DNA of 64,000 nt from Hibiscus mutabilis (lineage: Eukaryota; Streptophyta; Magnoliopsida; Malvales; Malvaceae): the NCBI GenBank assembly GCA_019671005.1, contig CM033726.1, positions 6,083,213 through 6,147,212 of the forward strand. The letters are read 5' to 3'. Below are positions 1 to 11,589 of the stretch, one piece after another. Under the pieces are notes generated by a model that saw nothing but the letters and a program-made list of their open reading frames with translations, had not been told where the DNA came from and made no database searches. Within the stretch, counting starts at the first letter, position 1; each line of letters starts with the position of its first letter. Made by a program: the position numbers and the translations under genes.

Positions 1-571
1 GAAACATCGGGAGACGCTATTGAAAGTGCTGAATCAAACTTTTGTGCCCCAGGACATTTCTGTAACAAACCTGGACATGATAGTGGGGCATATTACGCTT
101 ATAATCATATCACATTCAAGTGATGATGAGATCCCGAGGGAGGAATGGGGTCTACCAAAGCCCTTAACATCACAACCCACTGCAAAGGGTATGTATTACC
201 AGGCATACTGATCGACAACGGGTCAGCATTGAATGTCTTGCCTATGGTAACCCTGCAAAAATTGCCAATAGATGGTTCGCACCTAAAGCCTTGCTACAAC
301 TCGGTAAGAGCCTTTGATGGTACGCAAAAAGGAACAATGGGGAAAATTGAGGTGCCCCTATTGATCGGACCAACTGAATATGTGATCGATTTTGTGGTGA
401 TGGACATAAAACCATCTTACAGCTGCTTATTGGGAAGACCGTGGATCCACTCCGCATGAGTTGTCCCATCATCATTGCATCAGAAATTAAAATTTGTAGT
501 TGAAGGCAAATTGGTCACGATGAGAAGCGAGCATGCTTCCGTGACATCGACACCCCTACATTCAAAATGAT
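1..571 (+). pseudogene. gag C-terminus and aspartic protease remnant (Tat element)
   Basis: Positions 2-211 read as the linker that precedes the protease in Tat polyproteins (SSDDEIPREEWG). The protease then continues in another frame at 145-459, with the active-site motif IDNGSALNVLP and the flap and end motif LLGRPWIHS. A TGA at 457-459 falls where the family continues into an SSLHQKLKF block, which is still readable downstream in the same frame up to about 571. One frameshift near 145-200 and one nonsense codon are therefore visible. DNGS in place of DTGS at the active site is usual in this lineage. Confidence 0.85.
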
Positions 572-1161
572 GAAGATGTTTGCGAATGCTCGCCCGAGCA
601 TTAGAACTAGTAAATGCCACCTTCGTTTCAGAGGGAAGTCGGATCCCCTACCCTAGGTTACCTAATTGTACTAAGATGACAGTCGCAGAAACTCTGGGCC
701 GAGGAGCCAAAATAGGAAAAGGGCTGGGGAAGAAATTACAAGGAAACCTGAGACCCAAGAATATGATAACCAAGAAGGATCGTTTCGGGCTGGGTTACCA
801 ACCAAGTGTCCAACAGAAGAAAGAGGAATATAAGAGGAAGGAGGAGCAAAGAAAAGCCAGATTTAAAGGAGAGGACATTCCGTGGAGGTCGATATCCTTT
901 CCTAGTTTAAAAGCCACTTTCATCTCCGGAGGGTTCTACCAGTCAGGTCAAGATATTGGAGAAGCAATGAAGAAAAATGATGAACTTAACCAGGAGGAAA
1001 TGCTCAGTAAATCATTTGAGGAGATGTACATCAACATGATAGCTGAAAAGGACCACGGCAGCAAAATGTCGACCAACATCCGCCCTTGCCATCCCGGGGA
1101 AACACTTGATAACTGGAGCTGCATTGATCTACCTGTAGTTTTTAGGAATAGATCAGAGTAA
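572..1161 (+). pseudogene. G-patch segment of the Tat polyprotein
   Basis: The frame 580-1161 contains LGRGAKIGKGLGKKLQGN followed by RFGLGY, the glycine-rich G-patch signature that Tat polyproteins carry between protease and reverse transcriptase. It continues as a charged Lys/Glu-rich linker and ends in the CHPGETLDNWSC block that precedes the spacer to RT. About 200 bp of non-coding sequence (1,162-1,377) separate it from the next open stretch. The frame differs from that of the protease, so the polyprotein is broken here. Confidence 0.8.
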
Positions 1162-1377
1162 TGCTCCGAATCAACCTTTTGTGTTTGTCCATAAACAATG
1201 GGGATCTCTTGTATGGGGCACCTATGTTAACTTTTTGATTAAAATGAAAATATCTCCACTTTCTTAAAAATGACCCAAGTCTCATTTATTCCATTCATGC
1301 ATTCTTCATGTTCATTCCATTCATGTAAAGCCGTCTCTTTCCCAATACAATTCATTCTCATTTAATGCAGGTCGCTC

Positions 1378-3145
1378 ATGATTGACGATATGAATGATAC
1401 CGGATCCAATCCTGGAGTAAACTTCGAATGCCCTGAGGTCTCAGAGGAAATTGAGGAAGGATATGATGAAATAGAAATTGAGGTCCGGAATGAGTTAAAG
1501 AGAATGGTGGACGACGAAGAAAGGCAGATTATGCCCCACCAAGAAGAAACAGAAATTGTCAACTTGGGGACTGAAGAAACGAGAAAAGAAATAAAAATAG
1601 GAACGACTATTTCCTCAAAAACCAAGCATGAACTGATAGCCATACTTCAGGAATTCAAGGATGTCTTCGCCTGGACTTATCAAGATATGCCAGGATTGAA
1701 TACCGACATAGTGGTGCACAAATTGCCAACCAAATCGGAGAGCAAACCAGTACAGCAAAAACTTCGGAGAATGAGGCCAAATATGTTTTTTAAAGATCCG
1801 AGAAGAAGTGAAAAAGCAATTTGATGCTGGATTCTTGGAGGTAGCCAAATACCCTGAATGGGTTGCAAACATTGTACCAGTACCAAAGAAAGACGGGAAA
1901 GTTCGTATGTGTGTAGATTATAGGGATCTGAACCGAGCTAGCCCTAAAGACAACTTCTCTTTGCCACATATTGACACGCTGGTTGACAACACCGCAGGAC
2001 ATTCATGGTTTTCCTTTATGGACGGCTTCTCAGGGTACAACCAGATAAAGATGGATCCTAACGACATGGAGAAAACCACATTCATAACCATGTGGGGCAC
2101 TTTTTGTTATCAAGTGATGCCGTTTGGGATAAAGAACGCAGGGGCAACATACCAAAGGGAAATGGTAACTCTTTTCCATGACATGATGCACAAAGAAATA
2201 GAAGTATACGTGGATGATATGATTGCCAAATCCCGAACAGAGGAAGAGCACCTACAGAACTTGAGAAAACTATTCCAAAGACTACGGAAGTACCAACTGA
2301 GGCTCAATCCTGCCAAGTGTACCTTCGTCGTTACTTCTGGAAGACTCTTAGGGTTCGTAGTAAGCAGAAGAAGGATTGAGATTGATCCGGATAAAGTGAA
2401 AGCCATCCAGGACCTTTCACCACCCCGCACGCAAAAGGAAGTCCGCGGTTTCCTGGGGAGGCTGAATTATATCTCTCGTTTCATTTCCCAATTAACCGAT
2501 CAATGCGACCCGGTCTTCAGACTTCTTAGAAAGAATAATCCTGGCGTGTGGGATGAAGAATGTCAAAAAGCCCTAGAAAAGATCAAAAAGTACCTGACAA
2601 ATGCTCCAATTTTAGTCGCACCAGTACCTGGTCGACCACTAATTCTCTACTTAACAGTCTTGAGAATTCAATGGGATGTGTACTTGGGCAACACGATTGA
2701 GTCAAGAAAAAGGAGCAAGCCATCTATTACCTAAGCAGGAATTTAATGATTGCGAAACACGGTACCCCCCAAAGGAAGAAGCTATGTTGTGCTCTAGTTT
2801 GGGCTACCAAGCGGCTCGAGACAAGACATGTTGTACCATACTACCCGGTTGATATCCAAGCTAGACCCATTAAAGTTCTTAATGGAAGCACCAGCACTAA
2901 CGGGAAGGATGGCTCGATGGCAGATGCTATTATCCAAATTCGACATCGTATATGTTAATCAGAAAGCTATAAAGGGGAGCGCCGTAGCGGATTTCCGGCT
3001 AGTCGTGCTTCATGACTATGAGACATTGAACTTTAGTTTCCCGCATTTAAGACTTGATGTGCATTACAACCAAGAAGAGGTTTCGGATGATAAGTCATGG
3101 AAACTTTACTTGATGGAGCCTCCAATGCCCTCGGACATGGGATAG
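1378..3145 (+). pseudogene. Reverse transcriptase and first RNase H (Tat element), frameshifted
   Basis: 1,378-1,824 is the acidic linker and the start of RT (FKDVFAWTYQDMPGL). A frameshift near 1,795 moves RT into 1,808-2,734. There the fingers and palm motifs are visible: VPKKDGKVRMCVDYRDLN, FMDGFSGYNQI, the MPFGIKNAGATYQR block and the catalytic YVDDM at about 2,206-2,220. RNase H begins near 2,620 (APILVAPVPGRPLILYL) and then breaks into at least three frames (2,734, 2,746-2,958, 2,828-3,145). The YVDD active site is kept although the open frame is not. Ty3/gypsy membership is clear from RT, RNase H and integrase being in that order. Confidence 0.9.
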
Positions 3146-4824
3146 GGGCGATGCTAATTTCACCTGAGGACGTCTATTATCCTTTCACCAAAGAGATTGG
3201 AATTTTTCTGCACAAACAATATAGCTGAATACGAAGCTTGCATCATGGGACTAAACTCAGCCATCGAGAGAAAGGTTAAGAAACTTCGAGTGTTCGAGAT
3301 TCGTCCTAGTCATTTACCAATTGCGCGGGGAGTGGGAAACCAGAGACCCGAAGTTGGTCAAATACCACGAATTGATCCAAGAGCTCATCAAAGGGTTCGA
3401 AAAGGTCAGCTTCAATTACCTGCCCCGAGAAGAAAATCAGATGGCAGATACATTGGCAACCTTGGCATCCATGTTTAAAACAAACACCTGGGCAGAAATG
3501 AAACCCATTGAGATGCAGACGTTTGAAAAGCCTGCTCATTGTTGTAATGTACAGGAAGAGATTGACGGAAATCCATGGTACTATGACATCCTGCAATATG
3601 TCAAGCTTCAAAAGTATCCGGAAGGGGCAAACGACAATGACAGAAAAACGCTCAGAAAAATGGCAACAAAATATGTCCTAGATGGGGAAATCCTATATAG
3701 GAGAAGTCATGATCAAACATTGCTGAGATGTGTGGATGCCCGGGAGGCGAAGGAAATCTTAGCCGAAGTACATGATGGGATCTGTGGAACGCATGCCAAC
3801 GGGCTGTCTATAGCCCGGAAAATTATGAGATACGGATATTTCTGGTTGACCATGGAGGGAGATTGCATCGATTACGCCAGGAAATGCCATAAATGCCAAA
3901 TTTACGCTGACAAAATTCATACACCCCCATCGCCTTTACACACCATGAATTCTCCGTGGCCTTTCGTAGCATGGGGCATTGACGTCATCGGGCAGATCCA
4001 TCCGAAAGCTTCCAATGGGCATCGTTTCATTTTGGTCGCCATAGACTACTTCACTAAATGGGTAGAGGCAGCGTCTTACGCCAATATCACCAGGACTACA
4101 GTTTGTAAGTTCTTAAAGAAGGAAATTATTTGTCGATACGGATTGCCAGAGAGGATCATCACCGACAACGCTTCCAATCTAAACAACAAAATGATGAAGG
4201 ACGTGTGCACTCAATTCAAAATAACACACCATAATTCCATGGCCTATCGTCCTAAAATGAATGAAGCAGTGGAAGCGGCAAACAAAAATATAAAGAAGAT
4301 CATAGCAAAGACTACGGATACCTACAAGGATTGGCATGAGAAGTTGCCTTTTGCCCTTTTTCGCCTATAGGACGTCCATTCGTACATCAACAGGGGCAAC
4401 ACCCTACTCCTTGGTGTATGGTACCGAAGCAGTACTCCCAATTGAGGTAGAGATTCCGTCTCTCCGGGTCTTAAACGAAGTAAAATTGGAAGAAGCCGAA
4501 TGGGTGCAGGCCAGACTCGACCAACTAAATCTCATTGACGAAAAAAGACTAAAGGCCATTTGTCATGGTCAGATGTACCAAAAGCGGATGGTGCAGACAT
4601 ATAACAAAAAGGTGCGCCCAAGAGAATTCAAAGAATGGGATCTTGTACTCAAGAGAATCCTCCCTATCCAGAAAGATTCTCGAGGAAAATGGATGCCTAA
4701 CTGGGAAGGACCGTACGTCGTAAAAAAGGCCTTCTCAGGAGGAGCCCTGATCCTAACAGAAATGGACAGGGACGAGCTGAAAAATCCTGTAAATTCTGAT
4801 GCCGTCAAGAAATACTATCTCTAA
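3085..4824 (+). pseudogene. Archaeal-type RNase H and integrase (Tat element), frameshifted
   Basis: The second RNase H starts near 3,095 and shows TNNIAEYEACIMGLNSAIE at about 3,205-3,265, the hallmark of the extra domain in Tat elements. A frameshift leads into 3,321-4,370, which holds the end of that domain (NYLPREENQMADTLA), then the integrase HHCC zinc finger (H and H in VHDGICGTHANG, CHKC at about 3,885) and the DDE core (WGIDVIG, ITDNAS, NEAVEAANK). A second frameshift near 4,358 moves the end of the integrase into 4,336-4,824, which stops at TAA 4,822-4,824. All three catalytic acidic residues are still readable, but in a broken frame. Confidence 0.9.
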
Positions 4825-5789
4825 AAAAAATTTGGAGAGCTCAGGACGAAAACCCGAAACCGGGCGTCTTGAAGCAAAGGAACGACTCGAGTTGAAAACC
4901 CGCGAAGGGCGGCTTGGGTAAATTGAAAAGTTGAATATCCGAAGAAAAGGGTATCCCCATGAACATCATGAAGAGAAGGTTTCAGGCAAGAAATTCTACA
5001 CCGGTTGACAGGATCATGTATCATTCATATCGAGGATAATGAGAGATTTTGTATCTTCATGTGTGTTATACCTTTCTTTTTAAGATATCCCCAACCCTTA
5101 ATCATAATAAAACCGTGTTTTGAGCATCTAGTCCTGGCCTTCTTGTCAATTTCAGTCAAATAAGATAACATAGGCTTATAATGAAACAAGAGATTTCGAA
5201 GCATTACTATGATTTAACCTTGAAAATGCAGGTGATCAAAGGAAGCGATGTTAACTCCGTCCTCTAGTCCCCTAATGGCTGTCGATAGGGAAGGCGGGAA
5301 GCTTCAAACAACCTGGTAGGATAACCAATGGCACATGTCCTATTTATTCAAGAAAGGCGTACGAGATAACAAAAGAGATCTTTTGGGTGAAAACCAGAAG
5401 GGCACCCCTCTCAAAAAAAATCTCTAAAGTGAAAACCCGAAAGGGCACTTTAGAATTCCAAGTCGGAATTGAAAAAAGAGAAAGGTCGAGATGGTTGAAC
5501 TTGGCAGTGAAGCGGGGTATCGATGCCCGTAAGAAAGGAGAAAACGAACATCAAAATCAAATAAGGACCAAAACAAGCCCACCAAGATATTGAACCTCAT
5601 GCATCATGAATAGTCAGACATCACTAGGATTAGGAGCATGTCAATTCATTCATTTGTCATAGCATTTTGTTTTCATCTCAGACAGGTATCTGCAGATCCA
5701 AAGAGACATCGAGGGTCATCACGGTGTGAATCCCAAATCAGAAGACAATGTTTTTACATAAAGGCACATGTTTTCAAGCTCTAGAGAGA
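4825..5789 (+). other. Non-coding 3' region of the Tat element with GAAAACCCG hairpin motifs
   Basis: After the integrase stop there is no convincing gene up to the LTR. Short motifs of the type GAAAACCCGnAAGGGC recur (about 4,850, 4,893, 5,388, 5,433) and are partly self-complementary. The related Tat remnant further right carries one at about 52,871. The open frame at 5,387-5,593 is built from these repeats and is not a gene. Long non-coding 3' regions are normal for the lineage. Confidence 0.6.
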
Positions 5790-6565
5790 GGTTCTATATA
5801 GGAAGAATCTTCCTCTTCGAGGCTTCAGAAGCTGAAAGTTCTATATAGGAAGGACTGACAGCTCCAAGGTGAAGACTAGCAGTTCTATATAGGAAGGACT
5901 CCCGGTCGAAGGAATTCACCCATGACACGCAAGATTATATAGGAAATCCTGCTGTGTCGGAAGCAAAGAGTTCTATATAGGAAGGGCTCCTAGCTTCAAT
6001 GTCTTAGAGTGAAAGATTCTATATAGGAAGAATCTGTAACTCCAAGATTTCAAGACGCCGAAAAGTTCTATATAGGAAGGACCGACGGCTCCAAGGTGAA
6101 GACTTCATGATTCTATATAGAAGAACTCCCGGTCAAAGAAATTCACCTATGACACGGGGTTATATAGGAAACTGTTGTGTCGATAAAGAAAGAGTCTTAT
6201 ATAGGAAAGACTCAGAGCTTCATTGTCTTAGGGTGAAAGGTTCTATATAGGAAGAACCTATAGCTCTGAGATTTCAGACGCCAAAAGTTCTATATAGGAA
6301 GGACTGACGGCTCCAGGATTTGAAGACTAGCAGTTCTATATAGGAGGAACTCCCAGTCGGAAGAATCCATCAGTGACGCAAAAGGTTTTATATAGGAGAA
6401 ACCAGCGTTGAAAGCAAAGAATTCTATATAGGAAGGACTCCAAGCTTTATTGTCTCAAAGTGAAAGGAATGATTCATAATTCGGGATGTCAGAGCGAAGG
6501 GTTCTATATAGGAAGAGCCTGTAGCTCCAAGATCGGAAGGTGACGAAGCTCTATATAGGAAGAAC
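5790..6565 (+). repeat. Field of about 17 dispersed TATATAGG hairpin repeats
   Basis: The core TCTATATAGGA recurs about every 35-80 bp with gene-free spacers that themselves resemble each other (variants of GCTCCAAGATTTCAGA). Many copies form a small inverted repeat, AGTTCTATATAGGAAGAACT. A related field of at least six copies lies in the second Tat remnant at 52,900-53,390, in the same place relative to the 3' LTR. It is therefore a family feature of the element and not chance. Function is unknown; each core also looks like a TATA box. Confidence 0.8.
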
Positions 6566-6702
6566 TTACGAGCCTGAAGATTCAGCCAAGGAAAAGTGGA
6601 GATGTCCAAAAGAATTCGTTTTTCCAAGGCTACAAACAGGGAAGTCTGATAAAATGAGTGCTTATGAATCTTTGCTTTGTTTCCCATTCCATGAGAACAA
6701 GC

Positions 6703-6715
6703 AAAGAGGGGCAAC
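6703..6715 (+). other. Polypurine tract of the Tat element
   Basis: CAAAGAGGGGCAAC lies immediately before the inferred LTR start. The second Tat copy has CAAAAAGGGGCAGT in the same position, just before its TGTAGACAC LTR start. The purine run would be the plus-strand primer of reverse transcription. Confidence 0.6.
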
Positions 6716-9491
6716 GGTAATCACTCATTTTCACTTGTAAATATATTAATATTGCATGTATATTTATTATATGAATGTTACTAATATAAGGTGATGTGTG
6801 CATGTATAAGCTATGTATACGTATTAGGGGTGTATGTATGTCGCGTATGTATCTAGAGTATAAGCGTATTTGATTAATATATAGATGTTATGTTAATTAT
6901 ATGTATGATTATACGTATACTAGAATATTATATTAATTAATGATTGTATAATATAAGTATATATTTTCGTATGTATATGTATTGTTGTTATAATTATACT
7001 ATTATTATTATTGGGCTGACAAAATGAAATAATTAAATATATTAAACCCAAATAAAAATTTACAAATTAATTACAAGGCCCGCTGGCCCAAATCAATCTT
7101 ATCTAATTACAATGCGTGGGGTAGCAGGGGCGTTGGATCAAGATTTGATCCAACGGCCACGATGCAATGGAAGTCAAAAATATCTGCCAGGCGCGTGCTC
7201 CACACGTATGGACCGTTCGAGTGCCACGCGCGCGTGTGGTCCACGCATGGACGCTTTAACATCCCACGCGCGCGCGTAAGATCCACGCGTTCGACTCCTC
7301 GATCGCGGAGCTCCACGTGGCAAAATCGCCGCCGTCTCATCGAATCGAGGCTTCATCCAGGCCGATCGTTCTTCAAGCCATCTCGACCGTTAGATCAGAT
7401 CTGATCTAACGGCCGAGAACGTGTCTGGCCACTGGCAGAGTGTCCACACCGCCACCGCGCCGATATTCAGAATATGCCCAAGACAACAAGCAAAAATGTC
7501 AGTTCAGATCTGAAAAAGAAGATGCAACTTGCAACAAACACAGAGTAATATATATGAAACGGGGTTTTTGTAACAAAGGGAGGAACGAGAGTAGTAACAA
7601 AAAAAGGAAACGGAGATCTTGTAATGAAAAAAATCTGAAAGTTGTAAGCATCCAAGATAATCAAAAGGCAGTCCAGTGGTAAATTTTTTTGTCTCTTTTT
7701 CTTACTTGTTTTCTTTACATGCACATACGAAATAGAAAAAAAACAGAAAAAAAAGGAAGTAGTCTTACCGGCGTTGTCTGTGGGTCTTCCCTTCCTTAGT
7801 GATAAGCCTTTCGGCTTCTACAAGCCAGATCTGGTGAACTAAAGGGAGGAGAAGACCCTTTATAGTTGTGTTTTGGTCTAAAAAAAATATTTTTTGATGT
7901 TCGTATTTCCTAGATCTATGACAAATAAGGGCGTATCCTCTGAATCCAACCACGGATTCATGTTGAGGACGAAAAGAAGGTTATTTTGGTGTATTTTGAG
8001 AGCCTGCCGGCGCCGGTTAGCGGCGGCCGGCGGCGGAGAATACGGCGGTCGGCCGCCGGATTCTGGGATTTATAAGAACAGTTGAGAGAATGAAGAACAG
8101 AGGATTCTTACAAAAACCAGAAAAATGAAACGAATGACCAAAATCTGATTTCGGCCTAAAAAAGGGTTTTTATAGTTGTTTTTATTTTGCTAAATGGGTA
8201 AATTACACACTTAATCCCACCGCGTTTTCAATATTTTCATTTTTGTCTTGCCGCATGGTATAATCATAATCTCAGTCCCCCTGATATTTCAAAAGGTTAC
8301 AATTCCGTCCCTAAATTACACCGAATCAGTTTCTGAATGGTAAAATTACGTCCTTAACCATCCCGCGTTTTCTGATTTTTCACTTTGAGTCTGCCCCTTG
8401 GTCTAATTACAATTATGGTCCTTTTAGGTTTTGTTTGTTTCGCAATTTCGTCCCTAAATTACATATTATTGTTCTTAAACTTCTGCCACTGACTTTCGTT
8501 TTTCTTTCATTTCAGTCCTGTTTTCTTTGTAAATATTATTGTTCGTATTATAATCGTATATATTGATATTATTTTATTTTATGTCCCTCGTATATGACTC
8601 GTATTTTATGTTTATATGTATATATATGTGTTAAGTATGATATTCATGTTTTTTTATCTGATTATTCGTATTAAAGCATGTTATGTTCTAGTTGATTCTT
8701 AAAAAGTATGTTTTGTATTTTTGTACGTATTGCATGTTTCCTTGGCTTTTAGGCTACGTGTTGATGTGTCTTCTTTCATGTATAATATATTGTTCATATA
8801 TGTTGAGATATGTTTCATTAATAGCAAGTATATTTTTTTTATATATTTGTTCGTCTACATATAACGTAATTATTCATGCATTGTTGTTCTAACTTGTTAA
8901 AGTTGTTTTTATTTATCATTTAGAATACTATGTATATATGCATGTTTTAATCTAGTATATCATTCATTAGATTAGTATTTTATTATGTGAATATTTACTG
9001 TCTTCAAATTATCTGTTATATTTTATATTTTCGCCTCTAAGATTGCATATGATTTATAACTTGTTGATGCGGTGTCCTTTTATCCGAGCGTAAACGGGGC
9101 CAGTATCAAGCGTAGTGATAGTGGTTGGGCGTTTATTCTCGGGTAACGGGACCCTTAAAATATATTCGCAATTATGACCGAATTTTAAAATAATCGTCAC
9201 TCTAACCGGAAAATCCAATATTAATAAAGCGGTAATTATTAAAGTACCAATTTTTGGGCGGTGTGGGGTGCTAATCATTCCCCATCCGTAACCGACTCCC
9301 GAACCCTGTCTTTTTGAATCTCTGGTTTTATGGTGTCCGGCCTACCTAAGTGGCCGGTTGCGACTCCATTTTCTAATACGGTTTATTTTAAAACCCCACG
9401 AAATAAATATTTTAATATCCAAAAAAAATCACAAACACCTTTCAAAAATCATCGTTTTTTAATTAGCGATTTGAAAAAAAGAATCGCTACA
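6716..9491 (+). mobile_element. 3' LTR of the Tat element, about 2.8 kb
   Basis: The right border CGCTACA (9,491) is exactly the border of the LTR at 53,485-55,507. The U5 blocks match between the two: TTTGGGCGGTGTGGGG at about 9,254 and 55,256, CCGACTCCCGAACC, CTCTGGTTTTATGGTGTCCG and the GTGGCCGG block. The left border is inferred by alignment to the other copy's TGTAGACAC; here TG reads GG, so the start is approximate. A GC-rich stretch with runs of CACGCGCG lies at 7,190-7,300. A long AT-rich stretch with tandem pyrimidine blocks follows. No gene is seen inside. Confidence 0.8.
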
Positions 9492-9676
9492 ATAACAAAA
9501 AAAAAAAACTAATCCAAAAAATAAAACAATTTAAATAATCTTAAATGCTCCTGCATCAATCTGATAAGAAAATAAATGGAAGGTAAAAACCATAGAATAT
9601 GGGTAAAACTGATAGTGGATTATGAGAGAGAAAGAAGGCAAACAAGGCCAAGACATCTAGAAAGCATCGTACTAAC

Positions 9677-11068
9677 CTGCCAGAAAATAAAGTTGGTGCT
9701 AACAGTCTGAGACCCATGTATCTCGATTAAGCTTCAAAAACACATACAGCATCAGAAAATAAGATTATGTTATAAGCCACTTCAAACACAGGGAATGAAG
9801 TAAAAACTTTTGTGGTTTCAACTTTCAACTAGAGGGAAGGGCAAGATTCGAACAATACCATATGTGAGCTGAACTCCTTGGTAGATTGTAAGTTCACAAG
9901 GAGCCACTTGCCTTCAACAGATGCAGCAGCTTTGGCCTAAATCATAGACATATAGCCTTTGGTTAAATTGGCTCCAAAAATTAAAGAGAAAAATTTTGGA
10001 AAAGGCGGTCTCAAAAACCAATTTTCTAGTCAATATTAACCCACAAGGCACAAAATATCACTTTTTCCCAAAACAAAGTTATAAGACCTGGGCTATGCAC
10101 TACATGGTCAAACAAGGGATATTATCACTTGAAAGGAGGACAACATTTTGAGGTTGATATACAAATCACTTCATATGGAATGAAAAATGCTAAGAAAATC
10201 AATATACTTTTTCAAATGGTCCCTGGAACATAAGATGAAAGGGAGGACGATACAAAGAGGCAAGGTTATCTCGAGGTGCATCCACTGCGGAAGAAGAACC
10301 TTCATCCGATTCCCAAACCCCGGGGCGTTTCATTTCCTCATCAAAATTACGGAAAGCAATTAACGAACCCGACTTTTGAGGAGGTAATCCAATCTTGATA
10401 CTCTGTATGAATATTAGAAAATGAAATATTACCACATGAGGAATTATTAGGAAATTGCAGTAAAATTCTCTCCAAACCATACAACTAAAGACAATATAAA
10501 CATGCATGCGCTGCCATAGACACACACACACACACAAATGAATGACCATAAAAGAAAAAAAAACAACATATACATTTGCAATTTCATATAGAGAAAAGAA
10601 GAATATACCACTGGAACAAGCAAGCTGTTAAAAATAAAAAGTGAAAGATACCCATATAGCAGTGATGCATCATCATAAAGTGTCTCCCTTACTACAGGTA
10701 AAGGAGGGCGTACTTCCCCTCCCCCAATGGGTCCAACATTGCTGGTTCCAGATTCGTTCATCGCACTAAGTAACATTAGAAACCAATGACAAAAACATCA
10801 GTAAATATTATATAAACAAACAATTGGGTGCTGAATTAGAGTAAACATTAATGCAAATCTCTAACCCAGAATTTTGATCAACCCAAGAATCTACGTTTTC
10901 CACAGCTGGAGACTCAGAAGCCGGTGCAACTACACCACCTTCATTACCGACATAAAACAGCTGAAGAGCTTCATCAAGCTTCCAGCTTGTTGCCTGTTTT
11001 CCACAAATATTTAACCATTGAGCATATGGCATAAATAACAATAGTCTTCTCAGAAATTTAAAGTAAAC

Positions 11069-11112
<44 letters not shown>

Positions 11113-11407
11113 TCAGTAAATCAAAAATAATAACAGATTACCTCAGCGTTACTAATTGAATCACAAAGCCAATAAGAATTTAAGGGGAGGGGGGAGAAAC
11201 AAAAAAACTTACAAGCCTCAACATTGTGGAAACCCTTGTATATCAAAAAAGCTTCGAACTTTAAGAAACAAATGCCAAAAAAATAGAGAGAGAACAAAAG
11301 CTAACTTGCAAAAACTGCATGGCGGTTTCGGCAGTTTGACCAACGGCGATCTCGAGAAAGGAGGAAACCATGCTCTGCTTATCACTGGCAGACAACATTC
11401 CCTCCAT
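9677..11407 (-). pseudogene. PUX7: PUX7-like plant UBX-domain protein gene, 5' half only
   Basis: Six exons fit in series on the minus strand with GT/AG borders: 11,407-11,306; 10,993-10,866; 10,765-10,652; 10,400-10,208; 9,936-9,859; 9,731-9,677. The first five give 615 nt, exactly 205 codons. Exons 1-2 encode the N-terminal UBA-type helix region (MEGMLSASDKQSM, then ATSWKLDEALQLFYVGNEGG). Exon 3 has RPPLPVVRETLYDD. Exons 4-5 start the UAS domain (DNLASLYRPPFHLMF, KWLLVNLQSTKEFSSHM). Proteins of this family bind ubiquitin through UBA and p97/CDC48 through the C-terminal UBX. Exon 6 starts LNRDTW but lacks about 14 nt compared with the family, which gives an in-frame TAG. All later exons, including UBX, are absent: the Tat LTR lies 185 bp beyond exon 6. 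The remaining exons might lie left of the window. Orthology to PUX7 is by recalled similarity. Confidence 0.85.
11071..11110. repeat. (TA)n microsatellite in an intron
   Basis: An uninterrupted run of about 20 TA units lies in intron 1 of the PUX7-like gene remnant. Confidence 0.95.
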
Positions 11408-11589
11408 TTGCCCTCTTTCTTTCGTTCCTCAATTTCCAAATCGAATTCCCAAAACGAAATCCGATTCCAAAGCCCTAGATTGATGAATTCAGCTCAATTT
11501 GGGTAGAAATCGAGAAAGAGGAGAGTCCCAGCGATTTTTTTTTTTTTGAACAGCGTAAAAGTTATTACTGTATTTGTTCATAAATAATT

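Larger units (their letters stand above)
1..9491 (+). mobile_element. Ty3/gypsy retrotransposon of the Tat lineage, 3' part, decayed
   Basis: The order is protease, G-patch, reverse transcriptase, RNase H, a second (archaeal-type) RNase H, integrase, a long non-coding 3' region, a polypurine tract and a 3' LTR. The second RNase H, a G-patch after the protease and a very long LTR are family marks of the Tat/Ogre group. The 5' LTR and most of gag lie before the window. Every coding domain carries a frameshift or stop, so this copy cannot code for itself. The element ends at CTACA (9,491) and directly abuts the truncated PUX7-like gene. The target-site duplication cannot be checked because the other end is absent. 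The lineage call rests on remembered family features; the domain order is seen directly. Confidence 0.9.
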
